A DNA stretch of 12,168 bases from CAXMWX01 sp051008185 (GCA_051008185.1 JBPCXW010000014.1:1-12168); one strand, 5' to 3'; counted from the first letter of the stretch, positions 1 to 7,352 are shown. A program made the numbers and translations. Notes: generated by a model from the sequence alone, not told the origin.

Positions 1-42
1 AGCCCGTAGTGGCTCCGGTGGGGGGACTTGCTGATTGGTCTC
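1..42 (-). repeat. Left copy of dispersed repeat (truncated by window edge)
   Basis: The first 42 bases match the reverse complement of 12039-12080 at 39 of 42 positions; mismatches are at 26, 27 and 33. The first 25 bases are identical. The match runs right up to base 1, so the repeat very probably continues beyond the window. On the right-hand side the same element goes on into a large hairpin (12098-12148), which would lie outside the window here. The repeat end (GGTCTC) points inward toward fmdB, 85 bases upstream of its start. It encodes nothing visible. The strand is given relative to the longer right copy, taken as +. Confidence 0.85.
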
Positions 43-67
43 ATACACACTAATCCACCACAAGGGC

Positions 68-96
68 TTGAAATTTTGCCGTTTCATCTTTATTTT
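68..96 (+). promoter_or_regulatory. Candidate sigma-70 promoter for fmdB-aspS
   Basis: TTGAAA at 68-73 (5 of 6 to TTGACA) and TATTTT at 91-96 (4 of 6 to TATAAT) are separated by the ideal 17 bases. Transcription would begin near 103, giving a leader of about 25 bases before the fmdB ATG. This is the only reasonable pair between the repeat and the gene. It was judged by eye and the -10 box is poor. Confidence 0.35.
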
Positions 97-127
97 CCCA
101 TTTCCCCCGAGATTTGAGACAGGAATC

Positions 128-472
128 ATGCCTATTTACGAGTATCAATGTGCCGGTTGCGGGCATAAGCTGGAAAAACTACAAAAAATTTCTGAGGCCC
201 CGCTCACGGACTGCCCGGACTGCGGCGCGGCCCGCCTGCAAAAGCTGGTGTCGGCGGCGGCCTTTCGCCTGAAAGGCGGTGGCTGGTATGAGACCGATTT
301 CAAACAGGAACAATCCCGGAAAAATCTGGCCAAGCCTGAGCAGAAACCGGCTAGCGGCAAGCCCGAGCAGAAAAAGGCGGGCGAGAAAAAGGCTACCGGC
401 AAGGATGGTAAAAGCGCGGGAAAGCCTGCTGATAACAAATCTGCGGGCGATCAGTTATCCTGTCAGACATGA
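128..472 (+). CDS. FmdB-type putative regulatory zinc-ribbon protein
   Basis: A 114-residue protein with an N-terminal CxxC...CxxC zinc ribbon of the FmdB/CxxC_CxxC_SSSS family: Cys8, Cys11, Cys29 and Cys32, followed by the typical K-L-V-S-A-A-A-F stretch. The start at 128 is chosen because MPIYEYQC is the conserved family N-terminus; an in-frame ATG at 35 lies in the repeat and adds sequence unlike the family. AGGA at 121-124 is a close ribosome binding site. After about residue 60 the protein turns into a low-complexity tail rich in Lys, Ala, Gly and Glu, with a near repeat of K-P-E-Q-K at two places. The tail is probably disordered and may bind nucleic acid, which is inference. The family's role is not firmly known; in gammaproteobacteria it commonly sits just upstream of aspS, as here (54 bases apart), so co-transcription is likely. 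Confidence 0.85.
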   Translation: MPIYEYQCAGCGHKLEKLQKISEAPLTDCPDCGAARLQKLVSAAAFRLKGGGWYETDFKQEQSRKNLAKPEQKPASGKPEQKKAGEKKATGKDGKSAGKPADNKSAGDQLSCQT

Positions 473-526
473 TTGCCACCCTGCGTAAATACATTATCAA
501 AGCCATTATTGATCTGCCGGATTCCC

Positions 527-2320
527 ATGCGTAGCCATTATTGCGGACAATTGACAAGCGACCTTATCGATCAGGAGGTTGAGCTTTGCGGCTGGGTTCA
601 CCGACGCCGTGATCATGGCGGCGTGATCTTTATTGACCTGCGTGACCGTGCGGGGTTGGCGCAAGTCGTGTTTGATCCGGATCGGGCCGAGCCGTTCGCC
701 ATCGCCGACAGTGTGCGTAACGAGTTTGTGATCCGCATTACCGGCAAGGTGCGACACCGGCCCGAAGGCACGGTGAACCCGGAGTTGGCCACCGGCGAAG
801 TTGAGGTGCTGGGCTATAGCATTGAGATCCTGAACAAGGCCAAGACCCCGCCGTTCCAACTTGATGATGAAAATGTGCACGACGACATCCGCCTGCGTTA
901 CCGCTATGTGGATCTGCGGCGCGAGCAGATGCAACACAACCTCGGGTTGCGCCACCAGACCGCCCGCGCCATTCGTGATTTTCTTGACGGCAATGGCTTT
1001 CTGGATATTGAAACACCGATCCTGACCAAGGCCACCCCGGAAGGGGCAAGGGATTATCTGGTGCCCAGCCGCACCCACCCCGGGGAATTTTTCGCCCTGC
1101 CGCAGTCGCCGCAGTTGTTCAAGCAACTGCTGATGATGTCCGGCATGGATCGTTATTACCAGATCGTCCGCTGTTTCCGTGATGAAGATCTGCGCGCCGA
1201 CCGGCAACCTGAATTCACGCAACTGGATGTTGAGATGTCTTTCACCGACGAGGCCGGCATAACCGGGCTGATGGAAGAACTGGTGCGGCAACTGTTTCAG
1301 ACAGTGATTGATGTCACATTACCGGCGGAGTTTCCGCGTATGTCTTATGCCGATGCGGTCGCGAATTTTGGCACCGACTGCCCCGATCTGCGTAACCCGT
1401 TGCGGCTTGTGGAGGTCGGCGATCTGATGCAGGCGGTAGAGTTCAAGGTCTTTTCCGCACCGGCCAAAATGGACGGCGGTCGCGTGGCGGCGTTGTGTGT
1501 CCCCGGCGGTGGCAAACTTACCCGCAAGGAGATTGATGACTATACGGCTTATGTCAGCAACTTCGGCGCCAAGGGGCTCGCCTATATCAAGATCAATGAA
1601 ATTGCGAAAGGTAGCGCGGGATTGCAATCGCCAATCCTCAAGTTCCTGCCTGACGAGGTAGTGCAAGCCATCCTGCAACGCACCGGCGCGGCGGATGGTG
1701 ATCTGATCTTCTTCGGTGCCGACAAGGCAAGCGTAGTCAATGATTCACTCGCCGCCCTGCGCGACAGATTGGGTCAGGATATGGCCCTGCTTGAAGGTGA
1801 CTGGGCGCCCTTGTGGGTGGTGGATTTCCCGATGTTTCAATACAACGATGATGAGAAACGTTGGGACCCGTTGCATCACCCATTCACCGCCCCGGCTGAT
1901 CCGGACCCGCAGGCACTTGAAAGTGATCCCGGTGCCAGTTTGTCACGGGCTTATGATCTGGTTATGAACGGTCTGGAGTTGGGCGGCGGCTCTATTCGTA
2001 TTCACGATCCGAAGTTACAAATGAGCGTACTAAACCTGTTGGGGATTGACACCGAGCAAGCCAGAGAAAAATTCGGTTTCCTGATTGATGCCTTGCAATA
2101 CGGTTGCCCGCCGCACGGCGGCATCGCCTTCGGCCTGGATCGCATCGTAATGTTGATGGCCGGCACCCAAAGCATCCGTGATGTCATCGCCTTCCCCAAA
2201 ACCCAAACCGCCAGTTGCCCCCTGACCTCCGCCCCGTCGGCGGCAAGCCAACGACAACTACGGGAACTCGGCATCAAACCCGCCAAGGCCGCAAAACCCG
2301 ATCAGAAAACAGCATCCTGA
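527..2320 (+). CDS. aspS: Aspartate--tRNA ligase (AspRS), bacterial type
   Basis: A 597-residue class IIb aminoacyl-tRNA synthetase (E. coli 590) that charges tRNA with aspartate in the cytoplasm. The order is: N-terminal OB-fold anticodon-binding domain (about 1-105), motif 1 (F-L-D-I-E-T-P near 158-164), motif 2 with FRDED at 217-221, the bacterial GAD insertion (about 285-425) and motif 3 with GLDR at 536-539. The start at 527 is chosen because MRSHYCGQL is the conserved N-terminus; an in-frame start at 473 adds 18 unconserved residues. There is no strong Shine-Dalgarno sequence. His30 and Gly81 match the Pseudomonas aeruginosa type, whose enzyme is non-discriminating and also makes Asp-tRNA(Asn); E. 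coli has Leu at the first position. It probably shares a transcript with the upstream zinc-ribbon gene. The usual gammaproteobacterial followers yebC and ruvC are absent. Confidence 0.97.
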   Translation: MRSHYCGQLTSDLIDQEVELCGWVHRRRDHGGVIFIDLRDRAGLAQVVFDPDRAEPFAIADSVRNEFVIRITGKVRHRPEGTVNPELATGEVEVLGYSIEILNKAKTPPFQLDDENVHDDIRLRYRYVDLRREQMQHNLGLRHQTARAIRDFLDGNGFLDIETPILTKATPEGARDYLVPSRTHPGEFFALPQSPQLFKQLLMMSGMDRYYQIVRCFRDEDLRADRQPEFTQLDVEMSFTDEAGITGLMEELVRQLFQTVIDVTLPAEFPRMSYADAVANFGTDCPDLRNPLRLVEVGDLMQAVEFKVFSAPAKMDGGRVAALCVPGGGKLTRKEIDDYTAYVSNFGAKGLAYIKINEIAKGSAGLQSPILKFLPDEVVQAILQRTGAADGDLIFFGADKASVVNDSLAALRDRLGQDMALLEGDWAPLWVVDFPMFQYNDDEKRWDPLHHPFTAPADPDPQALESDPGASLSRAYDLVMNGLELGGGSIRIHDPKLQMSVLNLLGIDTEQAREKFGFLIDALQYGCPPHGGIAFGLDRIVMLMAGTQSIRDVIAFPKTQTASCPLTSAPSAASQRQLRELGIKPAKAAKPDQKTAS

Positions 2321-2329
2321 CTATCAGCC

Positions 2330-2349
2330 ATTCCCGTGCAAGCGGGAAT
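2330..2349. repeat. dRS3-like short palindrome (ATTCCCG-N6-CGGGAAT)
   Basis: A perfect 7-bp inverted repeat with a 6-base loop, nine bases after the aspS stop. It has the ATTCCC...GGGAAT form of dRS3-type repeats known from Neisseria and found scattered in many proteobacteria. It could fold in RNA and weakly stop transcription, but no T-run follows, so a standard intrinsic terminator is not supported. Only one copy is seen in this window. Confidence 0.5.
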
Positions 2350-2372
2350 AACGATTGCGTAAATATGACTAA

Positions 2373-2391
2373 TACACTAGTATAAAGTGTA
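2373..2391 (+). promoter_or_regulatory. Candidate nadA promoter with overlapping palindrome
   Basis: TATAAA at 2381-2386 is a plausible -10 box (5 of 6), with only weak -35 candidates upstream (TTGCGT at 2355-2360, 20 bases away). It lies inside a perfect palindrome TACACT-N7-AGTGTA (2373-2391). A dyad on the -10 box would suit repression. NAD synthesis genes are often repressed (NadR, NrtR, NiaR or NadQ in different bacteria), but I cannot assign this dyad to any of them. Transcription would start about 22 bases before nadA. Confidence 0.35.
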
Positions 2392-2414
2392 CTCTTACAG
2401 CCAATAAGCCAAGC

Positions 2415-3491
2415 ATGATGAACACCGCTACTGCACTCAAGGATTATCGCCTCAGCCCTGACAGTGTGCCTGAGACTGTCAGCGAGATGTTGAGCGAGGC
2501 GGAGCGCAACGCAAAGCTGGAACAGGCGAAACAATTACTGGATAAACAAAATGCGGTGCTGGTCGCGCACTACTACACCCCCGCCGATTTGCAACGTCTG
2601 GCCGATGAGACAGACGGTTATGTTTCCGACTCGCTGGACATGGCGCGCTTCGGTCATGAGTCCGATAAAGATACGCTGGTGGTATGCGGGGTACGCTTTA
2701 TGGGTGAGACCGCCAAGATCCTGAATCCGGAAAAGCGTGTGCTGATGCCCGACCTCGCCGCCGAGTGTTCGCTGGACCTCGGTTGTCCGGCGGACCAATT
2801 CAGTGCCTTCTGCGATGCCCATCCTGATCATACTGTTGTGGTTTATGCCAATACCAGTGCTGCGGTAAAGGCGCGGGCGGATTGGATGGTCACCTCGGGC
2901 AGTGCCGTGGAGGTGGTGAAACATCTGGCGGACAATGGGGAGAAGATTATCTGGGCACCGGACAAATATCTGGGGGAATATGTGCAGGAACAAAGCGGGG
3001 CGGATATGTTGATCTGGCAAGGCAGTTGTGTCGTGCATGAAGAGTTCAAGACACTGGAGTTGCAACAACTGAAAGAACAACACCCGGCTGCGAAAGTATT
3101 AGTGCATCCGGAGTCACCCGCCGGTGTCGTGGCGCAGGCCGATGTAGTCGGTTCAACCACCGGCATTATCAAGGCGGCAACGGAGTTGGATGCGGATACA
3201 TTCATCGTCGCCACCGACAAGGGCATCTTTCACAAAATGCAACAGGCCGCACCGGGCAAGACCTTTATTGAAGCACCCACCGCCGGGAAGAGCGCCACCT
3301 GCAAAAGTTGCGCGCACTGTCCCTGGATGGCGATGAACGGTCTGGGTACACTGCTGGACACACTTGCAACCGGTGCCAATGAAGTGACAGTTGATAAGGC
3401 GATCATGGAGCGGGCCAGACTGCCGATTACCCGCCTGCTGGAATTCGCCGAACAGCGACACCAACGTATCTATGGCGACAGCGACGCCTGA
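2415..3491 (+). CDS. nadA: Quinolinate synthase A
   Basis: A 358-residue [4Fe-4S] enzyme of de novo NAD synthesis that condenses iminoaspartate (from NadB) with dihydroxyacetone phosphate to give quinolinate. The three cluster cysteines are visible: Cys118 in ECSLDLGCP, Cys205 in WQGSCVVHEEF, and Cys302 at the end of the C-x2-C-x2-C-P-W motif (296-304). Other family marks are AHYYT near 51-55, VYANTSAAVKARAD at 143-156 and MAMNGL near 305. The start is one of two adjacent ATGs (2415 or 2418), with no clear Shine-Dalgarno sequence. It follows aspS after 94 bases that contain a palindrome and a candidate promoter, so it probably has its own transcription. Its 3' end overlaps the next gene by 20 bases. 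nadB and nadC are not in the window. Confidence 0.96.
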   Translation: MMNTATALKDYRLSPDSVPETVSEMLSEAERNAKLEQAKQLLDKQNAVLVAHYYTPADLQRLADETDGYVSDSLDMARFGHESDKDTLVVCGVRFMGETAKILNPEKRVLMPDLAAECSLDLGCPADQFSAFCDAHPDHTVVVYANTSAAVKARADWMVTSGSAVEVVKHLADNGEKIIWAPDKYLGEYVQEQSGADMLIWQGSCVVHEEFKTLELQQLKEQHPAAKVLVHPESPAGVVAQADVVGSTTGIIKAATELDADTFIVATDKGIFHKMQQAAPGKTFIEAPTAGKSATCKSCAHCPWMAMNGLGTLLDTLATGANEVTVDKAIMERARLPITRLLEFAEQRHQRIYGDSDA

Positions 3492-4122
3492 ACACGACCC
3501 GGCGGAGGCCATCGTGCTGATACATGGCCTCTGGGTCAATGGCATAGAGATGTCATTGCTGAAACGCCGCCTGCGAAAACGCGGTTATCCGGTTTATCAA
3601 TTCCGTTATCACAGTGTCCTGAACAGCCCCGCCGAGAATGCAGCAAGTCTTGCCTCGTTTGTTGCCAAGCTACCCCACCCGACCTTGCATTTTGTCTGTC
3701 ACAGTCTCGGCGGCCTTGTCATCCGTCACTATTTCGCCAGCCAATCCCGCCTCAAACCCGGCCGCATAGTCACACTGGGCTCACCTCACCAAGGTAGCGG
3801 TGCCGCCAGACATCTGCGACGGCTTCCGGCAGGCGACCGGCTGTTCGGCAAAAGTCTGGAACAGGGCCTGCTAGGTGCTTGCCCGCCGTGGAGCGGCAAC
3901 CACGCATTAGGCAGCATCGCCGGCACCCTGAACCTGGGCCTCGGAAGGTTACTACTGAGGCTACCCGCACCCAACGACGGCGCAGTCACAGTAGCCGAGA
4001 CACAACTGGAAAACATGGCCGACCATTTGCAACTTCACGTCTCACATCTCGGTCTGGTGTTATCACGAACAACCTCGCTTCAATGCGAACATTTTATCCG
4101 TCACAGTGAATTCAAACGCTAG
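3472..4122 (+). CDS. Alpha/beta hydrolase (PGAP1/lipase-like), function unknown
   Basis: A 216-residue alpha/beta hydrolase. Visible elements are the oxyanion strand VLIHG (15-19), the nucleophile elbow C-H-S-L-G-G with Ser78, TLGSPHQGS (101-109), Asp169 in PNDGAV, and His192 in H-V-S-H-L-G-L. The Ser-Asp-His triad is therefore complete, and the NDGxV...HVSHxGL ending is typical of esterases/lipases grouped with PGAP1-like and DUF676-type proteins. The first Gly of the G-x-S-x-G elbow is Cys76 here. There is no signal peptide or membrane segment, so it is probably cytoplasmic. The start at 3472 lies 20 bases inside nadA, which suggests translational coupling; a longer version from 3391 would lie deep in nadA and adds unrelated sequence. 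The 3' end overlaps that of pilT by 11 bases on the opposite strand. Its substrate cannot be told from sequence. Confidence 0.85.
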   Translation: MATATPEHDPAEAIVLIHGLWVNGIEMSLLKRRLRKRGYPVYQFRYHSVLNSPAENAASLASFVAKLPHPTLHFVCHSLGGLVIRHYFASQSRLKPGRIVTLGSPHQGSGAARHLRRLPAGDRLFGKSLEQGLLGACPPWSGNHALGSIAGTLNLGLGRLLLRLPAPNDGAVTVAETQLENMADHLQLHVSHLGLVLSRTTSLQCEHFIRHSEFKR

Positions 4123-5164
4123 TGTTGTGAATGACACTATCCTTATCCACCGCGCTGGCCCGTGCTTCTGATTCATCTACTTCGCCCTGCTTGACCAACT
4201 CCCGCAAGTGGTGATCCAGTGTCTGCATTCCTGAGGATTGGCCTGTTTGCATGACTGAATACATCTGTGCGATCTTGTTTTCGCGGATCAGGTTTTTGAT
4301 GGCCGGGGTGCCCAACATGATTTCGTAAGCGGCCACGCGTCCGCCGGTTTTTTTGCGTAACAGGGTTTGCGAGATGACCGCCCGCAGGGATTCAGACAGC
4401 ATCGTCCGGATCATGGACTGCTCCGCCGCCGGGAACACATTGACGATGCGGTCAATGGTCTTGGCGGCGGAGCTGGTGTGCAAGGTGCCCAAAACCAGAT
4501 GGCCGGTTTCGGCTGCTTCCAGTGCCAGCCTGATGGTTTCCAGATCGCGCATTTCACCTACCAGTATCACATCGGGGTCTTCGCGCAGGGCGGAGCGCAG
4601 GGCGGCGGAAAACCCGAGGGTGTCGCGGTGAATCTGGCGCTGGTTGATCAGGCATTGTTTGCTCTGATGTATAAACTCTATGGGATCTTCCAGAGTAAGA
4701 ATGTGACTGTGTTCGGTTTCATTCTTGTGATCAATCATCGCCGCCAGTGTTGAGGATTTGCCGCAACCCGTCGGCCCGGTCACCAGCACCACGCCGCGGG
4801 GATAGGCCGCGATGTCTTTGCAAATCGCCGGGGCGTTCAATGCTTGCAAGGATAATATCTGTGTCGGGATTGTTCGGAACACGGCAAACGGGCCGCGGTT
4901 TTGATGCGCGGCATTGACGCGAAAGCGGGCCAGACCGGGCACGGTAAAAGAAAAGTCGCACTCCAGATACTCTTCGTAGTCCTTGCGTTGCCTGTCGTTC
5001 ATAATGCCGCAGACCAGATCATGCACCTGTTTGTGATCCAGAGACGGCATACCAATACGCCTGATGTCACCATCAACACGCATCATCGGCGGCAACCCGG
5101 CGGAGAGATGCAGATCAGAACAGGCGTTTTTCACGCCAAAGGCCAGTAGTGCTTCAATATCCAT
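4112..5164 (-). CDS. pilT: Type IV pilus retraction ATPase PilT
   Basis: A 350-residue hexameric secretion-type ATPase (Pseudomonas 344) that powers pilus retraction and twitching motility from the cytoplasmic face of the inner membrane. Visible are the N-terminal PAS-like region starting MDIEALLAF with SDLHLSAG (16-23), Walker A GPTGCGKS (130-137), Asp box around LEDPIEF (158-164), Walker B VILVGEMRD with Glu204, His box with His222 and His229, and the PilT-specific C-terminal helix motif AIKNLIRE (288-295; usually AIRNLIRE). That motif and the MDI start favour PilT over the paralogue PilU. It is divergent from yggS with 52 bases between them, the same pairing as in Pseudomonas. No Shine-Dalgarno sequence is seen. 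Walker A has Cys134 where Pseudomonas PilT has Ser. No other pilus gene is in the window. Confidence 0.95.
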   Translation of the reverse strand: MDIEALLAFGVKNACSDLHLSAGLPPMMRVDGDIRRIGMPSLDHKQVHDLVCGIMNDRQRKDYEEYLECDFSFTVPGLARFRVNAAHQNRGPFAVFRTIPTQILSLQALNAPAICKDIAAYPRGVVLVTGPTGCGKSSTLAAMIDHKNETEHSHILTLEDPIEFIHQSKQCLINQRQIHRDTLGFSAALRSALREDPDVILVGEMRDLETIRLALEAAETGHLVLGTLHTSSAAKTIDRIVNVFPAAEQSMIRTMLSESLRAVISQTLLRKKTGGRVAAYEIMLGTPAIKNLIRENKIAQMYSVMQTGQSSGMQTLDHHLRELVKQGEVDESEARASAVDKDSVIHNTSV

Positions 5165-5204
5165 TCACATATAAATAGCATAAACATTTGTGTTGGACTG
5201 TGCG

Positions 5205-5210
5205 TAAAAT
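5205..5210 (+). promoter_or_regulatory. Candidate -10 box for yggS
   Basis: TAAAAT (5 of 6 to TATAAT) ends 6 bases before the yggS ATG. No convincing -35 box lies at 16-18 bases, and no Shine-Dalgarno sequence is seen. If this is the -10 box, transcription would start at or next to the start codon and the mRNA would be leaderless. This is low-confidence and judged by eye. Confidence 0.25.
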
Positions 5211-5216
5211 CACAAA

Positions 5217-5903
5217 ATGATGAAAAAAATTAATAATAGTTACGAGGCCGTCAAAGACGATATTGCCGCGGCGGAGCGGCAATTTGGCCGTCCCCCCGGC
5301 CAAATCAGGCTGATCGCCGTGGGCAAGACCCGCACGGTGGCCGAGCTTCAGCAGTTGGCGGACTGCGGCCAGACGGAATTCGGTGAAAACTATCTGCAAG
5401 AGGCCGAGCCGAAGATCGCCGCCCTGGCGGGACGACAACTGTGCTGGCATTTTATCGGGCCGGTGCAATCCAACAAGGCGGCGGCCATCGCCCGTTTGTT
5501 TGATTGGGTGCATAGTGTTGATCGGCTGAAGATCGCGCAACGGCTGAGTCAGGCCCGCTTGCCGGGGCAGTCTGATCTGAATATCTGTCTGCAGGTTAAT
5601 ATCAGTGGCGAGGGGAGCAAGTCCGGAGTTGATGCCGGGGCACTTGAGACGCTGGCGGCGGCCACGACCAAACTACCCGGGTTACGCTTGCGCGGGCTGA
5701 TGAGTTTGCCGGCACCGGCAACAGATATGACGGCGCAACGCCAGGCCTTTGCCCGTGTCCGCGAACTGTATGAACAACTGCGGACGGCGGGACATGATCT
5801 GGATACCTTGTCCATGGGCACCACCGGTGATATGTCGGCGGCCATCGCGGAAGGGGCGACCCTGATCCGGATCGGCACTGCCTTGTTCGGCCCCCGGCGT
5901 TAG
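5217..5903 (+). CDS. yggS: YggS/PLPBP family pyridoxal phosphate homeostasis protein
   Basis: A 228-residue protein of the alanine-racemase-like TIM-barrel family (E. coli YggS 234). It binds PLP through a lysine and buffers free PLP, affecting amino-acid and vitamin B6 balance; it has no known catalytic activity. Visible are LIAVGKTRT with the expected PLP lysine Lys37, FGENYLQEA, WHFIGPVQSNK, DWVHSVDRLKIA, LQVNISGEGSKSG, LRLRGLM and the C-terminal IRIGTALFG. The phosphate-site loop, usually S-M-G-M-S-x-D, reads S-M-G-T-T-G-D (199-205). Two ATGs in tandem (5217 and 5220) are possible starts. It heads the yggS-proC-yggT cluster seen in many gammaproteobacteria, 33 bases before proC. Confidence 0.94.
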   Translation: MMKKINNSYEAVKDDIAAAERQFGRPPGQIRLIAVGKTRTVAELQQLADCGQTEFGENYLQEAEPKIAALAGRQLCWHFIGPVQSNKAAAIARLFDWVHSVDRLKIAQRLSQARLPGQSDLNICLQVNISGEGSKSGVDAGALETLAAATTKLPGLRLRGLMSLPAPATDMTAQRQAFARVRELYEQLRTAGHDLDTLSMGTTGDMSAAIAEGATLIRIGTALFGPRR

Positions 5904-5935
5904 CACTGGCCTGTATCTATTGTTATGATGCCGAC

Positions 5936-6757
5936 ATGACACCAACAGAAAAAATTGCCTTTATCGGTTGCGGCAACATGGGCCGCAGCATGATAGGCGG
6001 CCTCGTTGCCGCCGGTTATCCGGCGGAGTTGATCTATGGTGTGGAGCCGGTAGCGGCGCAACGCCAAGCCGTCGCCGAGTTGGGTGTTCGCACCCTGACT
6101 GAGATTGATCAATCCATCAACGATTGTGCCGCCATTGTGCTGGCGGTCAAACCGCAGGCGATGTCGGCGGCGTTGCAGCAACTCGGTGGCTTGCCGAAGC
6201 ATGCCGCGCCATTGCTGATCTCTATCGCGGCAGGCGTTACTGTCGCCAGTATCAGTGCCGGGTTGAAACCTGATAGCGCGATTGTCAGGGTGATGCCGAA
6301 CACCCCGGCCTTGCTGCAAAAAGGTGCGGCGGCTATGTTTGGCAACAAGTATGTCAGTAGCAAACAAAAACAACTGGCCGATCAGATTATGCAATCGGTA
6401 GGCATTGTTGTCTGGCTGGATAAGGAAGAGTTGCTGGATGTGGTCACGGCCATCTCCGGTAGCGGGCCGGCCTACTTCTTTTTGTTCATTGAGTTGCTGG
6501 AGAAGATAGCGCGCGAGTCAGGTCTGGATGCCGACAGTGCCAGTACTCTCACCATGCAAACCGCACTGGGTGCCGCCGCGATGGTCGCCGCCGGTGAGCA
6601 CACACCTGCGGCTCTGCGACAACAGGTTACCTCGCCCGGCGGCACCACCGAGCAGGCCCTGAAGGTGCTGATGGATGGCAGGCTGGAACAGGTGCTGCAA
6701 CAAGCCGTCAAGGCGGCGCGGGAACAAGCTGTGCAACTGTCCGGGCAGGTGGAGTAA
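5936..6757 (+). CDS. proC: Pyrroline-5-carboxylate reductase
   Basis: A 273-residue enzyme (E. coli 269) that reduces 1-pyrroline-5-carboxylate to L-proline with NAD(P)H, the last step of proline synthesis. The N-terminal Rossmann fold starts IAFIGCGNMG (7-16) and is followed by AVKPQ (70-74). The C-terminal dimerisation domain has SGSGPAYFF (174-182) and the family signature with V-T-S-P-G-G-T-T (SPGGTT at 233-238). All key parts are intact. It lies between yggS and yggT on the same strand, so the three are probably one transcript; its last codons carry the yggT ribosome binding site. Confidence 0.96.
   Translation: MTPTEKIAFIGCGNMGRSMIGGLVAAGYPAELIYGVEPVAAQRQAVAELGVRTLTEIDQSINDCAAIVLAVKPQAMSAALQQLGGLPKHAAPLLISIAAGVTVASISAGLKPDSAIVRVMPNTPALLQKGAAAMFGNKYVSSKQKQLADQIMQSVGIVVWLDKEELLDVVTAISGSGPAYFFLFIELLEKIARESGLDADSASTLTMQTALGAAAMVAAGEHTPAALRQQVTSPGGTTEQALKVLMDGRLEQVLQQAVKAAREQAVQLSGQVE
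6751..6754 (+). promoter_or_regulatory. Ribosome binding site of yggT inside proC
   Basis: GGAG lies within the last proC codons, 6 bases before the yggT ATG at 6761. This supports that start and suggests that translation of the two genes is coupled. Confidence 0.6.
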
Positions 6758-6760
6758 GAC

Positions 6761-7336
6761 ATGGGCGGCGGCTATCTGGTTGAGGCCCTGGCCTTTTTGA
6801 CCCGCACCTTGTTCAGCCTGTACATTCTGGCCGTGGCCTTGCGTTTTTTGTTGCAACTGGCGCGGGCGGATTTTTACAATCCGATATCACAATTACTGAT
6901 CAAGATGACCGACCCGGCACTGCGGCCACTGCGTCGTATCATCCCCGGCTATACCGGCATGGACTGGCCGTCAATCATACTGTTGCTGTTGTTGCTCATG
7001 CTGGAGACCGTCCTGACCCGTCTGCTACTCGGCCTGCCCCTGCCCGCCATAGCCAGTTTGTTCATACTGGCCTGCGCCGAGGCGCTGCAAATGTGCATTT
7101 ATATCTATATCGTCGTCATTCTTGTTCAGGTCATTATCAGCTGGATCAATCCGGGGGCCTACAGCCCGGCCACGGTGCTACTGTATGAACTCACCGAGCC
7201 GTTGCTGAGCCGTGCCCGGCGCCTGCTACCTGTGGTTTCAGGCCTTGATTTTTCTCCCCTGGCCGTGCTGGTATTCTTGCAACTACTGCTGATCCTGCTG
7301 GTAAAACCCTTACTGGCCTTGGCCTATTCCATATAA
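6761..7336 (+). CDS. yggT: YggT family integral membrane protein
   Basis: A 191-residue, very hydrophobic inner-membrane protein. It shows the two-part YggT layout: each half has hydrophobic helices followed by a short conserved loop. The first loop is NPISQLLIKMTDPALRPLRR with IIPGYTGMDWPS; the second is YELTEPLLSRARR with LLPVVSGLDFSP. Four or more membrane helices are likely (about 8-32, 67-90, 92-125 and 160-190). The family's role is uncertain; links to osmotic or potassium stress have been proposed for E. coli YggT. It starts 3 bases after the proC stop, with GGAG at 6751-6754 as ribosome binding site. The yggS-proC-yggT order is widely conserved, which gives good confidence in identity but not in function. 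Confidence 0.93.
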   Translation: MGGGYLVEALAFLTRTLFSLYILAVALRFLLQLARADFYNPISQLLIKMTDPALRPLRRIIPGYTGMDWPSIILLLLLLMLETVLTRLLLGLPLPAIASLFILACAEALQMCIYIYIVVILVQVIISWINPGAYSPATVLLYELTEPLLSRARRLLPVVSGLDFSPLAVLVFLQLLLILLVKPLLALAYSI

Positions 7337-7352
7337 ACCGGGGCCAATCATT

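Noticed and set aside
35..127. Longer N-terminus for the zinc-ribbon protein from ATG at 35
   Set aside because: It overlaps the repeat, removes the candidate promoter and adds 31 residues before the conserved MPIYEY start.
473..526. AspRS start at 473
   Set aside because: The 18 extra residues are unlike the family, whose N-terminus begins exactly at the ATG at 527.
506..1291. A 261-codon open frame on the minus strand
   Set aside because: It lies wholly opposite aspS, shows no family pattern, and is explained by the codon bias of the real gene.
2330..2349. Intrinsic terminator after aspS
   Set aside because: The hairpin is short and no T-run follows on either side; it fits a dRS3-like repeat better.
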